From: Pseudomonas nicosulfuronedens
GTDB lineage: Bacteria; Pseudomonadota; Gammaproteobacteria; Pseudomonadales; Pseudomonadaceae
Length of the DNA: 64,000 nucleotides
Assembly: GCF_005877905.1 (NCBI RefSeq)
Contig: NZ_SWDV01000019.1
Location: 100,942 to 164,941 of the forward strand
Direction: 5' to 3'
The notes under the pieces: model-generated
The model's input: only the letters and a program-made list of their open reading frames with translations
What the model was told of the DNA's origin: nothing
Databases searched by the model: none
Translations under genes and position numbers: made by a program
In this document: piece after piece, positions 32,710 to 41,456 of the stretch
How positions within the stretch are numbered: position 1 is the stretch's first letter
Layout of the letters: every line of letters starts with the position of its first letter

Positions 32710-35700
32710 ATGGCAGTGAGGCTCGGAATGCTCTGTTCCCTGATGGTGGGTGCTGCGCTGGCGAGCGCGCTGTCGGCTGCGCCGGTCAGCCAGGTGCCGC
32801 TGCAGATCGCCAGCGGTGCTCCAGGCAACATCCTGTTGTTGCCATCATCGGCCCATGGGGCGACGGCGGCTGCTGCCAATCCGAGTCCTGTCTACGCCAC
32901 CGGCGAGCGGTACTTCGGCTATTTCGATCCAGACAAGTGCTATGCCTACCGTTTTGGCGAAGCGGAGACGCAGCGCTACTTCCAGCCCATCGGCCCGGCC
33001 CTGGCCCATGTCTGCCGGCAGGCCTGGAGCGGCAACTTCCTCAACTGGGCGACGGCGCAGGCCATGGATGTCTACCGCGCCGTGCTGACCGGGGGCGATC
33101 GCCTGATCGACAGCACCGAAACGACGGTGTTGCAGAAGGGGCGAAATCTGGAGCGGGACGGTGCCTTCCCGGATCGCGGTCTGCCATTGGATACCGTTGC
33201 CGGTGCCACGCCATTCTCCGGCGCAATGCTGTACCTTCGAGTTGCGGGTGAGGAGCGCAGTCTGTTGCTGAGCCGCAGCCCGGACTTTCCCGGCGAGCCA
33301 CAGGAGTTCCTGCCCGGAGAGCCGCTGTTACCGGCGAAGAGCTACCGGCTCGCGGTGCATGTGCAGGTTTGCATTGCCGGCCAGCAGGAGCGCAACTGCC
33401 AGCGCTATGGTGAGCGCTACAAGCCCGAGGGGCTGTTGCAGCAGTACGCCGGGCGCCTGCGCTTCAGCCTCTTCGGCCGGTCTGACCGCGAAGGGGGAGT
33501 TGTGCTGCGCGTGCCGCAGAAATTCGTTGGTCCGTGGCGAGACGATGGGAGTGACAATCCGCAGAAGGAGTGGTCGGCACAGACCGGCGTGCTCATCGAC
33601 CGGCCGGCTGGAGTGATCGCCACGCTCAACCGCTTCGACGAGTCCCCGCCACTGCCGTTTGATGACGTGGGCGAACTGCTCCATGCCGCCACACGCTATC
33701 TGCGACATCAGGGAAATCATGCGGACCCGCTGACCTACGCCTGTCAGCGCAATCTCATGCTCGGGCTTGGCGGTGCGGGTGAGGGTGAGGGTGAGGCTGG
33801 CGCGAGTCTGCTGCGCCTCGGTGATCCAGCGGTCGCTCAGGCGGCGCAGCAGGTGATGGCCATGCAGGGCGGAGGAGGGACTGCCGCCTCACTCGCGCTG
33901 GCAGGCCTGGCCTATGAGGCCCATGTGAGCGACCTGCGCCCGGACCTGCCCGGCCGGCAAAGCGCCTCCACCTACTGGCTGGCGTCGTCCGGTGAAGTGG
34001 CCGGACCGGGCAGCGCCCTGTGGCTGGCAACCCAATACGGCGGCTTTGCGATTCCGCGCGGCTACTCCTCTGCGCGCACATCACCGTTGCCGGAAAGCGA
34101 ATGGCGGGGTGTGGATGGCTGGCCGGCCAACCTGCTGAAGCTCGCCGACCCCGACAGGTTGCGTGATGAGCTGAAACAGGCGTTTGCCCGAACGGCTGAC
34201 GACGTGCCGATGAGTATCGGCAATTTCAGCGCCGGCCCGAGGTACGGCGAGTGGTTCAGCACCTTGCTGGCGGGGCGGTACTGGAGCGGTGACCTGCAGC
34301 TATGGCGCGAAGACGAGGAGAAGCCGCAGTGGTCGGCTGCACGAAAGCTGGACGAGCTGAGCGAAGCGCAACTGGCCGAACGTAACATCCTCACTGTGGG
34401 GGCCGCCACGACTGCGGTGGACGGATCGCGGATCATGCGCACAGGCATGCCCTTCGCCTGGGGTGCCCTGGATGACGAACAGCGTCGCAGGCTGGGGAGC
34501 GAGCAGGGCGAGTTACTGATCGACTACCTGCGCGGCTCGCGTTTGCCGGAGCGACGCGAGCCCGGCAGTTCGCTGCCGTTCCGCCTGCGTGCCAGCCGGC
34601 TGGGCGACATCGTCGGCTCGCGCCCGGCCTACGCCTGGCATGACCCGCAGCCCTACGGCGAGCTACCCAAGCTGTTGGGTACAGGCTACCGGGCGTTCCT
34701 TGCCAGCGAGCTCTATCAGCAGCGAGCGCCGCTGGTGGCGGTGGGCGCCAACGACGGCATGCTGCATGGCTTCGATGCGCGCGATGGGCACGAGCTGTTC
34801 GCCTTCGTGCCGGCGGCAGTACTGGGGCGCCTCCATGAGCTGGCCGATCCCGGCTATGCCCATCGCTTTTACGTCGATGGATCGCCCGCGGTGGGGAATG
34901 CCTGGATCGGCGGGGAGTGGCGGACCCTCCTGGTGGGCAGTACGGGAGCGGGCGGCAACAGCCTGTTCGCGTTGGACGTGACCGATCCCGAGCAAATGGG
35001 GCCACGCAGCGTGCTCTGGGAGTTCAGTCATCCCGATCTTGGCTACACCCTGGGGCGGCCAGCCCTCATGGCCCTCGGGTCGGGACGGTTCGTCGTGGCG
35101 GTTTCCTCCGGCGCCAGGGACCCGGAAAGCCAGGGCGGGGATATCTGGCTGCTCGATGCGGCGGATGGGCATGTGCTCAAGCGCGTCCACCTGCCCGGGG
35201 CTGGCGACCTGGGGCCGGTGACCGCGATCAGCAGCTCGGGAGACGTGACCGCCAACCGCCTTTATGTGGGCGACAGCTTCGGGAATCTATGGCGTGTGGA
35301 TCTGGTAGGCGAGGAGGGCGGCGATTCGGCGATTCCACCGTTGCTGGCCGGCAAGCCGTTGTTCCGGGCGCTGGCACCGGATGGGAGTCCGCAGGGGATC
35401 AGTGCGCCGGTGGCCGCTGCCCTGGACCGCAGCGGACTGGTGCGGGTCTTGTTCGGAACCGGGCGCTACTACCGCGTGGGTGACGACGAGCCCTCGGCAA
35501 AGACTGAAAGCCTGTACGGCGTGATTGATGGCGGGCAGGCCTTCGCCGGGCGCTCCAGTCTTCAGCCCGTGTCCTCCAGCGGCGCCCTCGACAGCTTCCA
35601 TGGCTGGTATCTCGACTTGCCGGCGAATGGCTCGCGAGTGGTGGATCAGCCGCAGATCCGCGACGGGAAGCGGGTGCTGTTCAACCTGATCGCACCGGGA

Positions 35701-35958
35701 GACGACCCTTGCAGCGATCCGCTCGTTTACGCGTCGCTTGTACTGGAGGTCGCCAGCGGGGAGCGGTTGGCAGGCGGCTTGCCCAACGATGTTCTGGCGA
35801 ACAGTGACGCAGCGTCTCAGCCTAGCGGCGCGCTGCAGCAATCCGATCCAGGTGGTGCTCTGCGCATCCTCGGGGTGGACCGTGATGGTCGTCCGCAGGG
35901 GCAGGCGCTCGGTCTACCCCGCGACTTCGGGCGCAAGGCCTGGTGGGAGTCTCGTTGA
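32710..35958 (+). CDS. pilY1: PilY1-like pilus tip adhesin/assembly protein (short form)
   Basis: 1082 aa, shorter than typical PilY1 (about 1160). Signal peptide, then PilY1 N-terminal blocks (RYFGYFDPDKCYAYRF, WSGNFLNWATAQAMDVYRAVLTGG). I see no DxSxS MIDAS motif. The C-terminal beta-propeller is clear: VGANDGMLHGFDARDGHELFAFVPAA, GSTGAGGNSLFALDVTDP and LYVGDSFGNLWRVDL (residues 851-865). The segment before that block, SSSGDVTAN (841-849), replaces the DxNxDGxxD calcium loop of P. aeruginosa PilY1. Start ATG 32710 or GTG 32716; both fit AGGA/AAGGAG spacing. Confidence 0.85.
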   Translation: MAVRLGMLCSLMVGAALASALSAAPVSQVPLQIASGAPGNILLLPSSAHGATAAAANPSPVYATGERYFGYFDPDKCYAYRFGEAETQRYFQPIGPALAHVCRQAWSGNFLNWATAQAMDVYRAVLTGGDRLIDSTETTVLQKGRNLERDGAFPDRGLPLDTVAGATPFSGAMLYLRVAGEERSLLLSRSPDFPGEPQEFLPGEPLLPAKSYRLAVHVQVCIAGQQERNCQRYGERYKPEGLLQQYAGRLRFSLFGRSDREGGVVLRVPQKFVGPWRDDGSDNPQKEWSAQTGVLIDRPAGVIATLNRFDESPPLPFDDVGELLHAATRYLRHQGNHADPLTYACQRNLMLGLGGAGEGEGEAGASLLRLGDPAVAQAAQQVMAMQGGGGTAASLALAGLAYEAHVSDLRPDLPGRQSASTYWLASSGEVAGPGSALWLATQYGGFAIPRGYSSARTSPLPESEWRGVDGWPANLLKLADPDRLRDELKQAFARTADDVPMSIGNFSAGPRYGEWFSTLLAGRYWSGDLQLWREDEEKPQWSAARKLDELSEAQLAERNILTVGAATTAVDGSRIMRTGMPFAWGALDDEQRRRLGSEQGELLIDYLRGSRLPERREPGSSLPFRLRASRLGDIVGSRPAYAWHDPQPYGELPKLLGTGYRAFLASELYQQRAPLVAVGANDGMLHGFDARDGHELFAFVPAAVLGRLHELADPGYAHRFYVDGSPAVGNAWIGGEWRTLLVGSTGAGGNSLFALDVTDPEQMGPRSVLWEFSHPDLGYTLGRPALMALGSGRFVVAVSSGARDPESQGGDIWLLDAADGHVLKRVHLPGAGDLGPVTAISSSGDVTANRLYVGDSFGNLWRVDLVGEEGGDSAIPPLLAGKPLFRALAPDGSPQGISAPVAAALDRSGLVRVLFGTGRYYRVGDDEPSAKTESLYGVIDGGQAFAGRSSLQPVSSSGALDSFHGWYLDLPANGSRVVDQPQIRDGKRVLFNLIAPGDDPCSDPLVYASLVLEVASGERLAGGLPNDVLANSDAASQPSGALQQSDPGGALRILGVDRDGRPQGQALGLPRDFGRKAWWESR

Positions 35959-35959
35959 A

Positions 35960-36361
35960 ATGAAATCGATGCATGAGCGCGCGGGCGGTTTCACACTGGT
36001 GGAACTGCTGGTTTGCCTGAGCCTGATCGGCATCCTGCTGGGGATCGCACTGCCGGCGTATCAGGAGCACATCCAGCGGGTGCGTCGGGTGGAGGCGCAG
36101 AAATCCCTGGTGGAGCTGGCGCAGTCGCTGGAGCGCTTCTACACCAGCCGTGGCACCTACGTCGGTGCAACGTTGCCGTTCGAGCAGTCGCCACGTGAGG
36201 CGGGGAAGGCCTTCTACCGCTTGGGGTTTGCCAGTGGCCCGGATGAGTTGGGCTACGTCCTGCAGGCCGAACCGGTCGGGGCGATGGCGGGGGATATCTG
36301 CGGGCCACTGACGCTGGCCAGCAGTGGGCTCCGGGGCTCGGCCACGGAGCGTTGCTGGTAG
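35960..36361 (+). CDS. pilE: PilE-like type IV minor pilin
   Basis: 133 aa from ATG 35960, one base after the pilY1 stop; ATG 35969 is an alternative. Leader HERAGG|FTLVELLVCLSLIGILLGIALPAYQEHI with Glu+5 and Pro22, then a short globular domain with a C-terminal disulfide pair (Cys in GDICGPLTL and the penultimate Cys). Only 7 bp separate its stop from the stop of the convergent LOG gene. Confidence 0.87.
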   Translation: MKSMHERAGGFTLVELLVCLSLIGILLGIALPAYQEHIQRVRRVEAQKSLVELAQSLERFYTSRGTYVGATLPFEQSPREAGKAFYRLGFASGPDELGYVLQAEPVGAMAGDICGPLTLASSGLRGSATERCW

Positions 36362-36368
36362 GCGTGCG

Positions 36369-36956
36369 TCAGGTCGGCGTACGGTCGACCCACTTGGGTG
36401 CTGCCAGGGGCTTCCAGGCGGCCAGGGCGCTGACCAGCTCGGCGGGCGAGGCGGCGCGCTGCAGCATGTCGCGGTGCGGCTGGCGCACGAAGCGCTCCTG
36501 CACCAGGTGGTCGAGGAAGGTCAGCAGCGGATCGAAGAAACCATTCACTTCCAGCAGGCCCAGTGGCTTGGCGTGGTAGCCGAGCTGACCCCAGGTCCAG
36601 ACCTCGAACAGTTCTTCCAGGGTGCCCAGGCCACCGGGCAGGGCGATGAAGGCGTCGCTCAGCTCAGCCATGCGGGCTTTGCGCGCATGCATGCCGTCCA
36701 CCACTTCCAGGCGCGTCAGACCGCTGTGGCCGACTTCGGCGTCCTTCAAACTCTGCGGGATGATGCCGATGACTTCGCCGCCGGCGGTCAGCGCGGCGTT
36801 GGCGACCATGCCCATCAGGCCCACGGCGCCGCCTCCATAGACCAGTTGGATGCCGTTCTCGGCGAGGTGGCGGCCGAGGGCTTCGGCGGCTTCCTGGTAG
36901 ATCGGGGTGGTGCCGGGGCTGGCGCCGCAGAATACGCAGATGGAACGCAAGGTCAT
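36369..36956 (-). CDS. LOG family protein (putative cytokinin-riboside monophosphate phosphoribohydrolase)
   Basis: 195 aa from ATG 36956 with AGGAG at 8 nt; a GTG at 36965 sits on that site. Rossmann-like fold with [22 protein letters not shown], and the LOG catalytic block [21 protein letters not shown] supplies the conserved Arg/Lys. Relatives release the base from nucleoside monophosphates. It neighbours the azurin gene as in P. aeruginosa. Confidence 0.92.
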   Translation of the reverse strand: MTLRSICVFCGASPGTTPIYQEAAEALGRHLAENGIQLVYGGGAVGLMGMVANAALTAGGEVIGIIPQSLKDAEVGHSGLTRLEVVDGMHARKARMAELSDAFIALPGGLGTLEELFEVWTWGQLGYHAKPLGLLEVNGFFDPLLTFLDHLVQERFVRQPHRDMLQRAASPAELVSALAAWKPLAAPKWVDRTPT

Positions 36957-37040
36957 GGAGGGCACTCCTGGTTTCTCTGGCCTCGTTTAGCAGGCCGTCA
37001 GGGTAGCGGCAGTCCGGGGAGCGACCAAGTACGAAATGCC

Positions 37041-37130
37041 CTAGTCCAATTCTGTTCGTTGCAGGCTGCCGCCACAGACGCCGAGGGCGTAGCAGGCGAG
37101 CAGACTTTGTAACAATGGATAGCGGTGCAT
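37041..37130 (-). CDS. Possible 29-aa small protein or leader peptide
   Basis: A 30-codon frame (MHRYPLLQSLLACYALGV then CGGSLQRTELD) begins on ATG 37130 with AGGAG 8 nt upstream on the minus strand, a better ribosome binding site than many genes here. It has a hydrophobic middle and two cysteines. It ends 84 nt before the LOG gene start, so it could be a short leader or membrane peptide of the same transcript. No family is recognised, and it could be chance. Confidence 0.4.
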   Translation of the reverse strand: MHRYPLLQSLLACYALGVCGGSLQRTELD

Positions 37131-37337
37131 GGCGCGAACTCCTGTTGGGCCGTGGGATGGGGTCTATGCTAGGCCGGGTGCGCTGATCTGCCTCGTTGAT
37201 CCTGCTGATCGACCTGATAGACAGTTCGAAGCTTGGCTCGTGGCCGATGGCCATTGATGCAGATCAGGGGAACCCCGATCACGTTCGGGCAGTCTTCCCT
37301 TCAGGATTCTCCGCCCAACCTGCCTAGGAGGCATGTC

Positions 37338-37784
37338 ATGTTCCGTAAACTCGCCGCTGTATCCCTGCTTGGCCTGTTCAGTGCCCCGCTGCTGGCCGCC
37401 GAATGCTCCGTGGACATCCAGGGCAACGACCAGATGCAGTTCAGCACCAACGCCATCACCGTCGACAAGAGCTGCAAGACCTTCACCGTAAACCTGTCGC
37501 ACCCGGGCAGCCTGCCGAAGAACGTCATGGGCCATAACTGGGTTCTGACCACCGCCGCTGACATGCAGGGCGTGGTGACCGACGGCATGGCCGCCGGTCT
37601 GGACAAGAACTACGTGAAAGACGGCGACACCCGCGTGATCGCCCACACCAAGATCATCGGTTCCGGCGAGAAGGATTCGGTGACCTTCGACGTCTCCAAG
37701 CTGAAGGCCGGTGATGAATATGCCTTCTTCTGCTCCTTCCCGGGCCACTCGGCCATGATGAAGGGCACCCTGGCGGTGAAGTGA
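37338..37784 (+). CDS. azu: Azurin precursor (blue copper protein)
   Basis: 148 aa: a 20-residue signal peptide (cleaved LLA|AECSV) and a 128-residue mature protein nearly identical in plan to P. aeruginosa azurin. Copper ligands H46, C112, H117 and M121 (mature numbering) are in GHNWVL and [12 protein letters not shown]; the Cys3-Cys26 disulfide is retained. Periplasmic electron carrier associated with respiration, denitrification and redox stress. ATG 37338 follows TAGGAGG. The frame opens at 37233 but that extension precedes the leader. Confidence 0.98.
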   Translation: MFRKLAAVSLLGLFSAPLLAAECSVDIQGNDQMQFSTNAITVDKSCKTFTVNLSHPGSLPKNVMGHNWVLTTAADMQGVVTDGMAAGLDKNYVKDGDTRVIAHTKIIGSGEKDSVTFDVSKLKAGDEYAFFCSFPGHSAMMKGTLAVK

Positions 37785-37814
37785 TCCGGCTTTCGCTCGA
37801 AAGTCTGTGATCCG

Positions 37815-37846
37815 AAAAGCCCGACCCATGGTCGGGCTTTTTATTT
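37815..37846 (+). terminator. Terminator after azu
   Basis: 12-bp stem AAAAGCCCGACC/GGTCGGGCTTTT with a 3-nt loop and tail TTATTT. Confidence 0.88.
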
Positions 37847-37897
37847 CACGCAAGGAGGGTAGGGTGTGGGCGTGGTTGACATTGCAACGGGGGACTC

Positions 37898-38524
37898 ATG
37901 TACCACGGGGAACGCTTCAACGCCTGGACTCACCTGATTGGCGCCGTGCTGGCGCTGGTGGGCGGCATCTGGCTGCTGGTCGCCACCAGCCTGGTGGGCG
38001 AGCCGCTGCGCATCGTCAGCGTGGCGGTGTACGGCACGACATTGACCCTGCTCTACAGCATCTCGACGCTCTACCACAGCGTGCGGGGGCGGGCGAAGAT
38101 CATCCTGCGCAAGCTCGACCACCTGTCGATCTACCTGCTGATCGCGGGGAGCTACACGCCCTTCTGCCTGGTGACGCTCAAGGGGCCCTGGGGCTGGACG
38201 CTGTTCGGCATCGTCTGGTCGATGGCGGTGATCGGCATGCTGCAGGAGATCAAGCCGCGCTCCGAGGCGCGGGTGCTGTCGATCATCATCTACGCGGTGA
38301 TGGGTTGGATCGTGCTGATCGCGGTCGGTCCGCTGTACCGCGCGCTGGGCGGCGCCGGCTTTGCCTGGCTGGTGGGCGGCGGGGCCTTCTACACCATTGG
38401 CATCATCTTCTTTGCCTACGACAGCCGCTTCCGCCACTGGCACGGCATCTGGCACCTGTTCGTGATCGCCGGCAGCCTGCTGCACTTCATCGCCATCTGG
38501 CGCTACGTCATTCCCCAGCACTGA
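37898..38524 (+). CDS. Hemolysin III-family (PAQR-like) membrane protein
   Basis: 208 aa, seven predicted transmembrane helices. The PAQR/hemolysin III signatures are present: ERFNAWTHLIGAVLALVG, STLYHSV with the metal-binding His, KLDHLSIYLLIAGSYTP with Asp and His, and GIWHLFVIAGSLLHF near the end. Related to YqfA/TrhA. The haemolysin label is historical and should not be read as a toxin; membrane-lipid homeostasis is more likely. Confidence 0.9.
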   Translation: MYHGERFNAWTHLIGAVLALVGGIWLLVATSLVGEPLRIVSVAVYGTTLTLLYSISTLYHSVRGRAKIILRKLDHLSIYLLIAGSYTPFCLVTLKGPWGWTLFGIVWSMAVIGMLQEIKPRSEARVLSIIIYAVMGWIVLIAVGPLYRALGGAGFAWLVGGGAFYTIGIIFFAYDSRFRHWHGIWHLFVIAGSLLHFIAIWRYVIPQH

Positions 38525-38531
38525 ACCCTTG

Positions 38532-38568
38532 AGCCGCCTGGCGCGGGACTTCCCCGCGCCAGGCGGCT
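38532..38568. terminator. 16-bp perfect hairpin between convergent genes
   Basis: Arms 38532-38547 and 38553-38568 (outer bases AGCCGCCTGG, partner CCAGGCGGCT) with an ACTTC loop, between the hemolysin III-like stop (38524) and the nadE stop (38578). Very stable, no T-tract; probable bidirectional 3' end for both genes. Confidence 0.65.
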
Positions 38569-38577
38569 GCCGTTCGC

Positions 38578-39405
38578 TTACGGCGCGGTGGGCAGGGCGC
38601 GCTTGTGGCGGGTCTTCTCGAAGGTGCGGACGATGATGTCGAAGGCTTCCTGGCCGACGTCCTGGCCGTGCAGGAAGGCGTCAATTTCCTTGTAGGTCAC
38701 GCCGTGGGAATGCTCGTCCGGCTTGCCGGGGGCGAGGTCCTCGAGGTCGGCGGTCGGCACCTTCTCCACCAGGTGCTCCGGCGCGCCGAGGCTGCGGGCG
38801 ATGCTGCGTACCTGGTTCTTCACCAGGCCGGTGAGCGGGGCGAGGTCGCAGGCGCCGTCGCCGAATTTGGTGAAGAAGCCCATCACCGCTTCGGCGGCGT
38901 GGTCGGTGCCCACTACCAGACCGGCACGGGCGTTGGCGATGGTGTACTGGGCGACCATGCGGATACGCGCCTTGGTGTTGCCCAGGGCAAAGTCGCGGGT
39001 GGCCGGGGCCAGCCCTTCCAGTGCCTGGGTCTCGGCGGCCAGCGCCTGCACGGCCGGGCCGATGTTCACGGTGTGTCGCTCGTCGGGGGCAATGCAGTCC
39101 ACCGAGTCCTGGGCGTCCTGCTCGTCGCCCTGCACGTTGTACGGCAGGCGTACAGCGAGGAAGCGGTAGTCCGGGCTGCCGGTCTCGGTGCGCAGGCCTT
39201 CCACGGCGCGCTGACAGAGCATACCGGCGGTGAGCGAGTCGACGCCGCCGCTGATGCCCAGCACCAGGGTCTTCATTCCCGAACCCTTCAGGCAGTCCTG
39301 GATGAAGCGCACGCGACGCTGGATCTCGGCCTGCAGCTCGGCGTCGGACTGGAAGGGCGGCTGCACGTTGAGTTCTCTGGCGATGGCGGCCTGTCTGTCT
39401 TTCAT
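38578..39405 (-). CDS. nadE: NadE, ammonia-dependent NAD+ synthetase
   Basis: 275 aa from ATG 39405 ([13 protein letters not shown]), with AGGAG upstream; the longer open frame to 39963 is a shadow of pncB. The N-type ATP pyrophosphatase loop SGGVDS is at residues 52-57; [28 protein letters not shown] and [10 protein letters not shown] are diagnostic. No glutaminase domain, so NH3 is the nitrogen donor. Last step of NAD synthesis. It follows pncB by 32 nt and forms the end of a pncA-type/pncB/nadE operon. Confidence 0.96.
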   Translation of the reverse strand: MKDRQAAIARELNVQPPFQSDAELQAEIQRRVRFIQDCLKGSGMKTLVLGISGGVDSLTAGMLCQRAVEGLRTETGSPDYRFLAVRLPYNVQGDEQDAQDSVDCIAPDERHTVNIGPAVQALAAETQALEGLAPATRDFALGNTKARIRMVAQYTIANARAGLVVGTDHAAEAVMGFFTKFGDGACDLAPLTGLVKNQVRSIARSLGAPEHLVEKVPTADLEDLAPGKPDEHSHGVTYKEIDAFLHGQDVGQEAFDIIVRTFEKTRHKRALPTAP

Positions 39406-39437
39406 CTGGAGGGCTCCTGTGGAAAGCGGAAAATGGG

Positions 39438-40637
39438 TTACACCGGCACCTTGAACACGTGGCGCAGGTAAGCGACGAAGTTCTCGTCGCGGCATTGGGT
39501 CTTGCCCGGGGTGTCGGAAATCTTCGCCACGGGGTGGCCGTTGCAGGCCGTCATCTTGAGCACGATGTTCATCGGTTCCACCCCGGGGATGTCGCAGGTC
39601 AGGTTGGTGCCGATACCGAAGCTGACGTTGATCTTGCCACGCAATGCGCGGAAGAGCTGCAACGCCTTGGGCATGTCGAGGCCATCGGAGAACACCAGGG
39701 TCTTGGTCATCGGGTCGATTCCCAGGCGGCGGTAGTGGGCAATGGCCTTCTCGGCCCAGGCCAGCGGGTCGCCCGAGTCGTGGCGCAGGCCATCGAAGAG
39801 TTTGGCGAAGTACAGGTCGAAGTCGCTCAGGAAGGCGTCCATGGTAATGCAGTCGGTCAAGGCGATGCCCAGTTGGCCGCGGTACTCGCGCACCCAGCAG
39901 TCCAGCGCGGCGATCTGGCTGTCGATCAGCCGCGGGCCGAGTTGCTGGTGCGCCATCAGCCATTCATGGGCCATGGTGCCGATGGGCTTCACGTCGAATT
40001 CGCGGGCCAGGTGGACGTTGCTGGTGCCGACGAAGCGTCCGGGGAAATCGCGCTTGAGGATGTGCACGACCTCTTCCTGGGTGCGGTAGGAGAAGCGCCG
40101 GCGGGTGCCGAAGTCGGCCACCTGGAACTCCTTCAGCTCCTCTTCGCTGGCGTTGCCGGCAAGCCAGTCGAGCTTGCGGTAGAGCTGCTCGCCGACCTGC
40201 TCCAGCACCACTTCGCGGTAGCGATAGCGGTTGCGCACCTCGCTGACGATGGCCAGCAGCGGCACCTCGAAGAGGATCACGTGCAGCCACGGTCCGCGCA
40301 GTCGAATGGCCAGCTGGTCGTCCTCGATGCTGGTGTGCACGTAGCGCAGGTTGAAGCGGAACAGACTGAGGAAACGGATGAAGTCCGGCTTGATGAACGG
40401 GATGCGCTCGAGGAAGGCCAATTGATCCGGCGTGGCCTCCAGCTCGGCCAGACGCTCGATCTGGTAGCGGATTTCCGCCAGGTACGGGCGCAGGTCCTCG
40501 GCATTGCGGCAGCGGAATTCCCACTCCACTTCGGCGTTGGGGTAGTTGTGCAGCACCGCCTGCATCATCGTCAGCTTGTAGAAGTCGGTGTCCAGCAGGT
40601 TCTGCACGATGCGCTCGGCAAACACGCTCTCGGCCAT
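39438..40637 (-). CDS. pncB: PncB, nicotinate phosphoribosyltransferase
   Basis: 399 aa from ATG 40637. Converts nicotinate and PRPP to NaMN. Recognisable blocks are [31 protein letters not shown], the [23 protein letters not shown] segment (with the catalytic His region) and [11 protein letters not shown]. Upstream frame to 40931 overlaps the nicotinamidase gene and is not needed. It begins 2 nt after the nicotinamidase stop. Confidence 0.96.
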   Translation of the reverse strand: MAESVFAERIVQNLLDTDFYKLTMMQAVLHNYPNAEVEWEFRCRNAEDLRPYLAEIRYQIERLAELEATPDQLAFLERIPFIKPDFIRFLSLFRFNLRYVHTSIEDDQLAIRLRGPWLHVILFEVPLLAIVSEVRNRYRYREVVLEQVGEQLYRKLDWLAGNASEEELKEFQVADFGTRRRFSYRTQEEVVHILKRDFPGRFVGTSNVHLAREFDVKPIGTMAHEWLMAHQQLGPRLIDSQIAALDCWVREYRGQLGIALTDCITMDAFLSDFDLYFAKLFDGLRHDSGDPLAWAEKAIAHYRRLGIDPMTKTLVFSDGLDMPKALQLFRALRGKINVSFGIGTNLTCDIPGVEPMNIVLKMTACNGHPVAKISDTPGKTQCRDENFVAYLRHVFKVPV

Positions 40638-40639
40638 GA

Positions 40640-41287
40640 TCAATTCTCCCTGATGCCCATGAGGGCCTCGTCCAGCTCGTTCTCGTCCGTGCAGAGGATG
40701 ACCCCGGCGCTGCGCATTTCCTTGCAGGCCACCTTCGCGGTTTCCTCTGCGATGGCGCGGCAGGCCGGCAGGTACAGCAGCACCTGGAAGCCGGCGCGGC
40801 GCAGTTGCAGCGCGGTGGTCTTCACGCAGTAGTCCAGCGCCAGGCCGCCCACCAGTACGTGGCTGACCGCGTTCTGCCGCAGGTATTCGATCACCCCGGT
40901 GCTGCGCCGTTCCGCCAGGTCGTGGTAGCACGCACCGTAGGGGTGCAGGTTCGGTTCGACGCCCTTCCAGATGAAGAAGTCGTAGTCCATCGGTTCAGGC
41001 AATTCGTCCAGCAGCTCGAAGCCCGGCGTACCGGGCACGCAGTGACTGACCCAGGTGAGGTCGGCATTGGGCAGGCTGAGCGGCTGCAGCATCTGTGCCG
41101 GTTCGCTCACCACCCAGGGCGCTTGCGGGCTGTGGGCGTCCTTGCTGCCCAGGCGCAGGCTGGCGCGTTCGGCCATGAGGTTGAGGGCGCCGCCGATGGC
41201 GTCACCGCCGGGCACCGGCAGTTCATCGGGGCAGAGCGGGGTGAAGCCTTTCTGGGCGTCTACATCGAAGCTGGCGATCAGGTTCAT
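40640..41287 (-). CDS. pncA: Nicotinamidase (isochorismatase fold)
   Basis: 215 aa. Triad D10 (FDVDAQ), K108 (FFIWKG) and C154 ([10 protein letters not shown]); metal ligands D50 and H52 (SKDAHS) and H82 (SHCVPGTPG), the usual PncA set. Deamidates nicotinamide to nicotinate for PncB next door. Start ATG 41287 has GGAGG upstream. First gene of the salvage operon, divergent from nrtR across a 169-bp region holding candidate operators. Confidence 0.9.
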   Translation of the reverse strand: MNLIASFDVDAQKGFTPLCPDELPVPGGDAIGGALNLMAERASLRLGSKDAHSPQAPWVVSEPAQMLQPLSLPNADLTWVSHCVPGTPGFELLDELPEPMDYDFFIWKGVEPNLHPYGACYHDLAERRSTGVIEYLRQNAVSHVLVGGLALDYCVKTTALQLRRAGFQVLLYLPACRAIAEETAKVACKEMRSAGVILCTDENELDEALMGIREN

Positions 41288-41334
41288 GGAAGCCTCCGCT
41301 TGACCGTTGGTGGTCTGTCGTGGCTACATAATTC

Positions 41335-41353
41335 ACGACATGAAATAAGTCGT
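41335..41353. promoter_or_regulatory. Candidate NrtR operator 1
   Basis: Inverted repeat ACGAC-N9-GTCGT containing ATGAAATAAGTC, 48 bp upstream of the nicotinamidase start. The core recurs at 41405. Assignment to NrtR rests on position between nrtR and the salvage operon. Confidence 0.5.
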
Positions 41354-41404
41354 CAAGCAGAAAGGCTAAAAATGATTGGAGGTGGAAGATGCTTTCTGTA
41401 CATG

Positions 41405-41418
41405 GTGAAATAAGTCAC
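41405..41418. promoter_or_regulatory. Candidate NrtR operator 2
   Basis: GTGAAATAAGTCAC, an imperfect palindrome sharing 11 of 12 core bases with the copy at 41340-41351 (65 bp away), 39 bp upstream of nrtR. Suggests autoregulation. Confidence 0.5.
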
Positions 41419-41456
41419 GGGACTTCTTCCAATGAAGGAGCATTCGAGGAGCGTCG

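Noticed and set aside
37185..37220. ANR/FNR box upstream of azu
   Set aside because: TTGAT occurs but the second half-site does not match ATCAA at the required 4-nt spacing, so I do not call it.
39406..39963. N-terminal extension of nadE
   Set aside because: Runs opposite in frame to pncB coding on the same strand; NadE family begins at MKDRQ, ATG 39405, with its own ribosome site.
40638..40931. N-terminal extension of pncB
   Set aside because: Overlaps the nicotinamidase gene; ATG 40637 has a proper site and gives family length.
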